Assembly (NCBI GenBank): GCA_016190055.1
Contig: JACPRH010000037.1
Span: 62,001 to 126,000, forward strand
Length of the DNA stretch: 64,000 bases
Direction: 5' to 3'
DNA from: Nitrososphaerota archaeon
GTDB lineage: Archaea > Thermoproteota > Nitrososphaeria > Nitrososphaerales > JACPRH01
Numbering within the stretch: position 1 is the stretch's first letter; each line of letters starts with the position of its first letter. Under the pieces are notes generated by a model. That model was not told where the DNA came from. It saw only the letters and a list, made by a program, of their open reading frames with translations, and did not search any database. Below, in pieces: positions 58,174 to 64,000 of the stretch. The translations under genes and the position numbers were made by a program.

Positions 58174-58938
58174 GTGAATATCTATGTGAGGCTGGTTTAC
58201 CGGAATCTACGAGCTAACCTCGACCGGATCTCGCTGTTCTTTGAACTAGTTTTCCCACTGTTCTTCATCTTTGTACAGGGCTTTGCACTTAGTGAATTGG
58301 TTACTCCCTTCGATATTGGTAATGGTCGTGTAATTAGCTACCAGCTGTTCCTCGCAGCAGGAGCCATCACGTTAACTGTCATCAACTCAGGTACTAACGC
58401 CGGGACTCAGCTCTGGTATGATAGGAAGAACGGGATGTTCGAGCAGCTTCTCATGGGGCCCTTCACAAGACTTCAGTATATTCTGAGCATCATCTTAGCG
58501 ACCCTAATAATCGGGATCGCCAGTTCGCTACTAGTCTTCCTCATAGCTCTGCCGGTTCTAGGCGGCGCACTCTACCTTTCACTTCAAAGTGTGTTTCTCA
58601 CAGGGTTGGCGCTGTTTCTAGGAACAATGTTCTTTGGAAGCTTCGCGCTCGCCCTCTCTGTCGCATTGAAATCGTCAGAGAGCTTCAACATTGTTTCAAC
58701 ATTCACCTTCTTCATCTTCCTCTTCACCTCCTCAGTCTTCTACCCCGCCAACAAAGCTCCTCCAGTGATTCAGTCAGTCAGCCTCCTTAACCCTCTGACC
58801 TACGCGACAGACCTGTTGAGAGCCGGTCTCTTCGACTCAATGACACCCTTTATCTCAACCGAACTCACTTTGCTCACCGTCGAAACAATTGTGATATTCA
58901 CCATAGCCGTATTGGCCTTCAGAAGAATTCGTGTCTAA
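58174..58938 (+). CDS. ABC-2 type transporter permease, DrrB-like
   Basis: 254 aa, 6 TM; FEQLLMGPFTRLQYILSIILATLIIGIASS; FYPANKAPPVIQSVSLLNPLTYATDLLR. Confidence 0.92.
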   Translation: MNIYVRLVYRNLRANLDRISLFFELVFPLFFIFVQGFALSELVTPFDIGNGRVISYQLFLAAGAITLTVINSGTNAGTQLWYDRKNGMFEQLLMGPFTRLQYILSIILATLIIGIASSLLVFLIALPVLGGALYLSLQSVFLTGLALFLGTMFFGSFALALSVALKSSESFNIVSTFTFFIFLFTSSVFYPANKAPPVIQSVSLLNPLTYATDLLRAGLFDSMTPFISTELTLLTVETIVIFTIAVLAFRRIRV

Positions 58939-58977
58939 CGAGAACAGTAACAAGCAGCAGTCGAATACGCCTTGTTC

Positions 58978-59367
58978 TTACCATGGTATGTTGTAGGTGT
59001 ATCTGCTGGTGTCTGTGTTTAGGTTTAATGTTCCCGAGTCGCTTGTTCCTGTGCGGGATCCGGGAACCAAGGTCCATGTGACTTGGATTCTGTAGAAGGC
59101 GTGGTTCGGTAGATCTATTGAGTAGTGCCCGTTTTCAACGGGTGCAGAGAATTTTTCTTCAGTCGAGGTGTTTATGAATTCAACGTGGGTCGGGGCTATA
59201 TCCACCTTATTCGGCGGCTGCAGTGAGCCGGAGACTGTGACTCGCGAGTTTACAAAACCGGGTATTGATATTGAATGGAACGCACCTAGCCCAGCTGCAG
59301 CAACAACTGCAGCGATAACCGCGACGACGGCCAAGATTCTTATTGTTTTGGATCCTGTGAACCGCAT
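58978..59367 (-). CDS. Small exported protein, unknown
   Basis: 129 aa, signal anchor, beta-rich domain. Confidence 0.6.
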   Translation of the reverse strand: MRFTGSKTIRILAVVAVIAAVVAAAGLGAFHSISIPGFVNSRVTVSGSLQPPNKVDIAPTHVEFINTSTEEKFSAPVENGHYSIDLPNHAFYRIQVTWTLVPGSRTGTSDSGTLNLNTDTSRYTYNIPW

Positions 59368-59508
59368 TGATGACGCTCAACATCTCCTACAATGTTCGAC
59401 CTAAAAGAGTTTCAACCAGCAGTTGCTCTCAGGCAACGTAGTTGGGATAACTTAGTTGGCAGTATCTTTAAGTTATGTTAGGTTGTTGTGGAGGGAAGAT
59501 GATTAGGG

Positions 59509-59829
59509 ATGGGTCTTGATCCGCGGAAGGCATCTAGACTGGTAGAGTTGATTGATTACCAAGAAGGATCTGTTGTGAGCAGAACCGTCGTTGAGAAGAA
59601 GACTGGAACTGTGACGCTGTTCGCTTTTGACGAACATCAAGGGTTAAGCGAACATACCGCGCCGTTTGATGCGCTAGTCTACATTCTTGACGGGGAGGCG
59701 GTGGTAATCATTTCGGGTGAAGCCGTCAAGCTGAAGGAGGGTGAAGCGGTCATTATGCCAGCTAATGAACCGCATGCGTTGAAAGCAGTACATAGGTTCA
59801 AGATGATGCTGACTATGATTAGATCCTAG
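59509..59829 (+). CDS. Cupin-domain protein
   Basis: 106 aa; SEHTAPFDALVYILDGEAVVIISGEAVKLKEGEAVIMPANEPHALKA. Confidence 0.92.
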   Translation: MGLDPRKASRLVELIDYQEGSVVSRTVVEKKTGTVTLFAFDEHQGLSEHTAPFDALVYILDGEAVVIISGEAVKLKEGEAVIMPANEPHALKAVHRFKMMLTMIRS

Positions 59830-59855
59830 TAGGTAGGCAGAGAAGCGGAACTGGT

Positions 59856-59925
59856 ACTTCTGTCCCATCTTCGGGTGATGTATGCTTGCTGACTTTGCGT
59901 GATCACCCGATAATGGGACAGAATC
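59856..59925 (+). mobile_element. 70-bp MITE-like hairpin element, copy 3
   Basis: Identical to 43596-43665. Confidence 0.9.
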
Positions 59926-59991
59926 GCGCGTCGAAGTAGTTAACTTATATAGCCCTCACGCAGGGGTGTTGTTAAGGCTCGGTGTACAAAC

Positions 59992-60219
59992 GTGTCTGTA
60001 GATATGGCGATTCGTGTACTTGACGAAAGTGTAGGAAAGATAGTTCTGATTAAGCTGAAGGGAGGCAAGATTATTCGCGGTGTTCTCCAAGGGTTCGATC
60101 AGCACATGAATCTCGTGCTGAGAGAGTCAGAGGAAATCGTCGAAGAGGGGCCTAAGAGGTTAGGAACGATTGTGGTGAGAGGAGATAATGTTGTGATTAT
60201 CTCACCTCCACCGAGCTAA
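59992..60219 (+). CDS. Sm-like (LSm) archaeal protein
   Basis: 75 aa; [36 protein letters not shown]...[16 protein letters not shown]. Confidence 0.95.
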   Translation: MSVDMAIRVLDESVGKIVLIKLKGGKIIRGVLQGFDQHMNLVLRESEEIVEEGPKRLGTIVVRGDNVVIISPPPS

Positions 60220-60251
60220 GCAGTTACATCAATGAGAGGGTTTGAACAGGA

Positions 60252-60419
60252 TTGACAAAAGGAACATCATCATTCGGTAAGAGAAGTAAAGGACATACCC
60301 ACATCAGATGTCGGAGATGCGGCAGACACTCCTTCCACGTTAACAAGAAAAAATGCTCTTACTGCGGCTTCGGTGCTTCACCGAAGATTCGGCAGTACAC
60401 CTGGGCTAAGAGAAGGTAG
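60252..60419 (+). CDS. rpl37e: Ribosomal protein L37e (not in the supplied ORF track)
   Basis: TTG start; MTKGTSSFGKRSKGHTHIRCRRCGRHSFHVNKKKCSYCGFGASPKIRQYTWAKRR, 55 aa. Confidence 0.95.
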   Translation: MTKGTSSFGKRSKGHTHIRCRRCGRHSFHVNKKKCSYCGFGASPKIRQYTWAKRR

Positions 60420-60525
60420 TAGTATCTGCATCGGTCTATCTAATTCAGGTAGCGGAGCGTAGGGGCTCGTAAAGGTTTAACTACACGTTTCTTAGAAACG
60501 GTTCCACAGTAAGGCAGGTTGTTGA

Positions 60526-61257
60526 ATGGATCCGCTGACCATCGCCATCGGTGGAGTGATCGGCGCTGGTGCTGGAGCTGTAGTTGTCTACTTCAGAATG
60601 CGTTCCAGCGCGCCGGTTGTAGAGCATAAGGGTGCGTCTGTTAGCTCATCTATCGGTAGAACTACGCCTATCAGGCCGGTTGCTGCTAGACGGGTTGATC
60701 GGGTTGAGATTGAGAAGGCGAGGAGGGAGTTGAACGCTATTCTTCTTGAGAAGGATCTCATCAGCAGCGCTCTTACGCGGGTCTATGAGGCGGAGGTTGA
60801 GAAGAGGATTACCAAGTCTGAGCGTGAGGAGCTCGCAGCCCGTTATAAGAAGCGTTTGAAGGAAGTTGACGATAAGTTTGGTAGCGCAGAGGTTACGATT
60901 GAGGTTGGGGAGCTGGAGCGGCTTCGAGAGGAGCTTATGGGGCTCTTCGAGGGAAAGATGCGGCAGATAGAGGATCGGCTTCGTGAAGCGCATACAAAGC
61001 TTGATCACATCAAGGGGCCTGTTCATCAGCTACAGCTTCGACCAGCAGTTGAGGAGCTTGAAGAGGTTGAGGAGGAGGTTGAGAAAGGGGAGAGGAAGGA
61101 GAAGGATGAGCAGAGGGAGCAGCAGAAGCCTCTGCCGAAACGCAGCCGAGCCGTCAGCAGAAGTGAGGGAGCTGAGGTGGATGATAAGGTGAAGGAGCTC
61201 CGTGAAGAAGTGTTAGAGGCCTTGGCGCGGCTGGAGCAGATGGATATTGAAGGCTGA
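60526..61257 (+). CDS. Membrane-anchored coiled-coil protein
   Basis: 243 aa; N-terminal TM, long charged helices. Confidence 0.7.
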   Translation: MDPLTIAIGGVIGAGAGAVVVYFRMRSSAPVVEHKGASVSSSIGRTTPIRPVAARRVDRVEIEKARRELNAILLEKDLISSALTRVYEAEVEKRITKSEREELAARYKKRLKEVDDKFGSAEVTIEVGELERLREELMGLFEGKMRQIEDRLREAHTKLDHIKGPVHQLQLRPAVEELEEVEEEVEKGERKEKDEQREQQKPLPKRSRAVSRSEGAEVDDKVKELREEVLEALARLEQMDIEG

Positions 61258-61948
61258 GAACGCCAATTCAGGGAAAGCTCTTGAAGCGATGGTGGAGAAA
61301 CTCGCTTTAGAGATTCAGGACGGCTCGCTCATTGGTTTAGGCAGCGGTGCAACCGTTGCGGCGTTTGCTAGAAGGCTGGGTCGACGGGCTGAGGAGGAGG
61401 AACTTCTCGTCTCAGTGATTCCGTCTTCTCTTCAAATTCAGCTTGTCGCTGAGGAGTGGCCCGGCTTTATGGTCGTTCCCAGCACGATGATTCCCGATAT
61501 CGATATTACTGTTGACGGTGTTGATCAGATCGATGAGAAGTTTCGTATGATTAAGGGTGGTGGAGGAGCGCTTTACCGTGAAAGAGTGCTGCTCCAGGCT
61601 GCGAGTAAACGGGTGATTATGGGTGATGAAACGAAGCATGTTAGGCAGCTCTACAGGTCTGTTCCAGTTGAAACCTCGTTCTTTGCTCGTGACTTTGTTG
61701 AGTCCGCGCTGCTGAAGATAGGCGGTAAACCTAAGCTTAGACTCCTAGAGAAGGGGTATCCGTTCATCACCGAGAACGGTAACGTCATCTTCGACACCGA
61801 CTTCGGGATCATCGAGAAGCCTGAAACACTACTATCCGAGATTATAAGCATCGCAGGAGTCATCGAAGCAGGCATCTTCCTGAACGAGTGCGACGTCCTT
61901 TACCAAGCTAATCAAGACGGCTCGGTGCAGGTCTTTGAAGTGCGATAA
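61247..61948 (+). CDS. rpiA: Ribose-5-phosphate isomerase A
   Basis: LIGLGSGATVAAFARRLG; DITVDGVDQIDEKFRMIKGGGGALYRERVL. Confidence 0.95.
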   Translation: MKAENANSGKALEAMVEKLALEIQDGSLIGLGSGATVAAFARRLGRRAEEEELLVSVIPSSLQIQLVAEEWPGFMVVPSTMIPDIDITVDGVDQIDEKFRMIKGGGGALYRERVLLQAASKRVIMGDETKHVRQLYRSVPVETSFFARDFVESALLKIGGKPKLRLLEKGYPFITENGNVIFDTDFGIIEKPETLLSEIISIAGVIEAGIFLNECDVLYQANQDGSVQVFEVR

Positions 61949-62045
61949 CTGTGGGCATGAATGGACATACATGGGTAAACAGAAAAATTACGCCCGCTGC
62001 CCCGAATGCGGCCACTTCGTCAAAATCCAGAACCCAACCAGATAG
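61935..62045 (+). CDS. 36-aa zinc-ribbon microprotein overlapping rpiA 3' end
   Basis: TTG start; MKCDNCGHEWTYMGKQKNYARCPECGHFVKIQNPTR; CxxC...CxxC. Confidence 0.75.
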   Translation: MKCDNCGHEWTYMGKQKNYARCPECGHFVKIQNPTR

Positions 62046-62091
62046 ATAGACAGACAGGTAGGTGCGCGCATAAACGGTGTTGTTTGCTTCG

Positions 62092-62775
62092 CTAGAGGGT
62101 CTTGACTTGGTATGTGTGTGTGATTCGCCGGTTTAGAACGGGGTCTATCAGCTCAATTTTGTAGAGATCCGCGTAAATGAGTTGCCCGGTTTTTGTTGGG
62201 ATTGTGCCTGAGAAGAGTGCTGTTCCTTCGTCGCCGACGCTGTACATACTGAGTAGGTCGAAGGGCTTCGTTAAGAGACCAGCTGGCCCTTCCTGGTACA
62301 GGTAAGTCTTTCCGTCCTTCTCCACTTCGGAGCGAAGTATCAGATTGTCGAAGTGGTTCTTGACTTCGCTGAAACGCCAGACATCTTTAGCCACAGCTTT
62401 GCCGCATATCTGCTTTGACTTCGGGTAGCTAAGCCGCTCAACTTCTCTATCGGTCTGGTCGCTTCCAACAGTTAGATAGGTCTCCTCAGCACCGATGAGC
62501 AGGACAGGCTCAACTTCTCCAGAGGTTTTGTCACCCACCACCTCAATTTCGCTGTCAGTCGTGATTAGTGAGGGAGATATGTGGTAGAGCGCTGGTGTCC
62601 GTTCAGGCGCAGGGATGCCCACGCTCGCCATCTCTTCGATGTGTTTTTTCACAGCCTCCTGGTTTCTCCCAGTGAAGCCGCCGCAGAACAACTGTCTAAC
62701 TGTGAAATCGAACTCTCTTGGACTGTTCTTTTCAGTTGTTACTGTAAGCCGGATCATTTTGCTCAAGGGCGCCAT
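62092..62775 (-). CDS. DUF2848-like protein
   Basis: 227 aa; RQLFCGGFTGRNQEAVKKHIEEMASVGIPAPERTPALY. Confidence 0.75.
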   Translation of the reverse strand: MAPLSKMIRLTVTTEKNSPREFDFTVRQLFCGGFTGRNQEAVKKHIEEMASVGIPAPERTPALYHISPSLITTDSEIEVVGDKTSGEVEPVLLIGAEETYLTVGSDQTDREVERLSYPKSKQICGKAVAKDVWRFSEVKNHFDNLILRSEVEKDGKTYLYQEGPAGLLTKPFDLLSMYSVGDEGTALFSGTIPTKTGQLIYADLYKIELIDPVLNRRITHTYQVKTL

Positions 62776-62802
62776 AATCGAGAGAGGGGTGTGTTGAATA
62801 CT

Positions 62803-64000
62803 TTATCGGTCATCAGGTCGTCTGACGGGGTTGAGTGCTTCCTCGGCCTGTTGATACTTTACTAGATCGTTTAGTCCGTTGATTTTGAAGGCTTTGCGTC
62901 TCATGTAGCAGGGTCCGCAGGTTCCGCAGTGTGTTTTTTCGCCTTCGTAGCAGCTCCAGGTTTCTTTGAGAGGAGCACCTATTTCGACGCCGAGCTTCAC
63001 TATTTCATGCTTCATGAGGTTACCTACAGGCATCGCGAGCTTGACTCGCTTCTGATAGTTGGTTGCGTACGGGAGCACGTCGTTGAGTTTCTCGATAAAT
63101 ATCATCTCGTTATCAGGATAGGCGCCAGCCTCCTCAAGGTTATTTCCCAAAGCGACTGTGCCGAAGCCTTGGGCCTCGGCGATGCCTACTGCGATTGAGA
63201 GGAAGATGAGGTTTCTCGCGGGAACCCATTCGTAGGCGAATTCAGCCCCAGCTTCGCCGTCACCGTCCCGAATGATTTCATCGTCGCTGGACTCTATTAA
63301 TCGTGAGTGGCCGATTACATCTCTGAAAATATCGGTGTCCACGATTTTCAGGTTGCAGCCGAGGTGGTTCGCGATCCGTTTCACGCACTCAGCTTCTCTT
63401 CTTTCTGCTCGGTGTCGGTATCTGAAGTGGAGCAGAGTCACCTCGAATCCTTGATCTATCATTACTTTTGCAGCGACTGTGCTGTCGAGTCCGCCGCTGC
63501 AGACAACTAGTGCTCTGCGTCTCGCCGGGATGTTTGTGTCGCTTTTCCAGAGGGTGAGCTCTCCTGATGTTCTGTCAGTGGATATTGTCATCAGTGAGTA
63601 CGGCTTCATCTGTCTAACGGGGTTGGAGTGCCAGATTGGTTTGTGCTCCTGTTGGAGATAGTTTTCTAGAGAGGTGAAGAAGAGCACGTCGTGTGTGTGA
63701 TCGTACTCTAGGTATAGAGGTTTGTAGTTGCATGCTAGGTAGAGTGTTTCTGGGCTGCGGCGATCAACGATGGCTAGCGCGTAGCTTCCGATGAGTAGGT
63801 CGCGAAGGATTTTCTGCAGGTTTTCAAGGGAGCCGTTCCAGAATGTTTCCAGTAGAGGAGGAATTACTGCGGTGTCGACTCTGCTGTGTCTCTTTAAACG
63901 GTATGTTTCTTCAAGTTCCTTGTCGTTAGCTATTGTGCCGTTGTGAGCCACATAGATCATTGTGCCTGTCGGCTGAATATCTTCAGGATGCTTCTCAGAT
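62803..64000 (-). CDS. GAT-QueC: class-II glutamine amidotransferase fused to QueC-like (archaeosine pathway), N-terminus beyond right edge
   Basis: C-terminal VVCSGGLDSTVAAKVM PP-loop, CGTCGPCYMRRKAF; upstream frame open through 64000 reading SEKHPEDIQPTGTMIYVAHNGTIAND. Confidence 0.85.
   Translation of the reverse strand, partial: SEKHPEDIQPTGTMIYVAHNGTIANDKELEETYRLKRHSRVDTAVIPPLLETFWNGSLENLQKILRDLLIGSYALAIVDRRSPETLYLACNYKPLYLEYDHTHDVLFFTSLENYLQQEHKPIWHSNPVRQMKPYSLMTISTDRTSGELTLWKSDTNIPARRRALVVCSGGLDSTVAAKVMIDQGFEVTLLHFRYRHRAERREAECVKRIANHLGCNLKIVDTDIFRDVIGHSRLIESSDDEIIRDGDGEAGAEFAYEWVPARNLIFLSIAVGIAEAQGFGTVALGNNLEEAGAYPDNEMIFIEKLNDVLPYATNYQKRVKLAMPVGNLMKHEIVKLGVEIGAPLKETWSCYEGEKTHCGTCGPCYMRRKAFKINGLNDLVKYQQAEEALNPVRRPDDR

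Noticed and set aside
60366-60384. TTCGG-N7-CCGAA near-match to the regulon palindrome
   Set aside because: Inside the L37e coding sequence with wrong spacing (N7).
1-64000. CRISPR arrays, rRNA or tRNA genes
   Set aside because: No regularly spaced direct repeats, rRNA-like blocks or convincing tRNA T-arm/acceptor combinations were seen by eye; a tRNAscan/Infernal run would be needed to exclude them fully.

Overview
Archaeal chromosomal window, probably TACK-type judging by gene content; no rRNA is present to place it. About 64 CDSs are supported. Main blocks: sugar ABC permeases (partial at left edge); ParB-like protein; an AOR plus ferredoxin next to a complete five-subunit CODH/ACS cluster (cdhA-B-C-D-E); pyruvate:ferredoxin oxidoreductase porCDAB; pruA/proC; two ammonium transporters with glnK; ALDH; S2P-like M50-CBS protease; TauE plus DUF1634; glycogen debranching enzyme and GT4; pstS-C-A-B interleaved with an APS-reductase-type cysH and sat; an envelope cluster (HtrA, COG1361-like exported protein, MacB-like ABC transporter, PepSY protein, membrane-bound wHTH regulator); a DrrAB-like ABC exporter; LSm, L37e, rpiA, a 36-aa zinc ribbon; DUF2848-like; GAT-QueC (partial at right edge). 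Most interesting signals: (1) a shared palindromic operator TTCGG-N5-CCGAA in front of htrA, the PepSY/ABC operon and the wHTH-membrane regulator, with 49 bp of near-identical promoter/leader shared by htrA and PepSY (45/49), suggesting an undescribed archaeal envelope-stress regulon; (2) three identical 70-bp hairpin (MITE-like) elements, two of which carry reciprocally swapped 8-bp target duplications, the footprint of an inversion of about 3.1 kb carrying cysH-pstS-PEGA; (3) a MacB-like permease with no ATG/GTG/TTG start, in frame after the TAG stop of the upstream 1110-aa gene; (4) period-4, stop-rich tails after many genes. No rRNA, tRNA or CRISPR was recognised. All family calls come from reading motifs, not from database searches.
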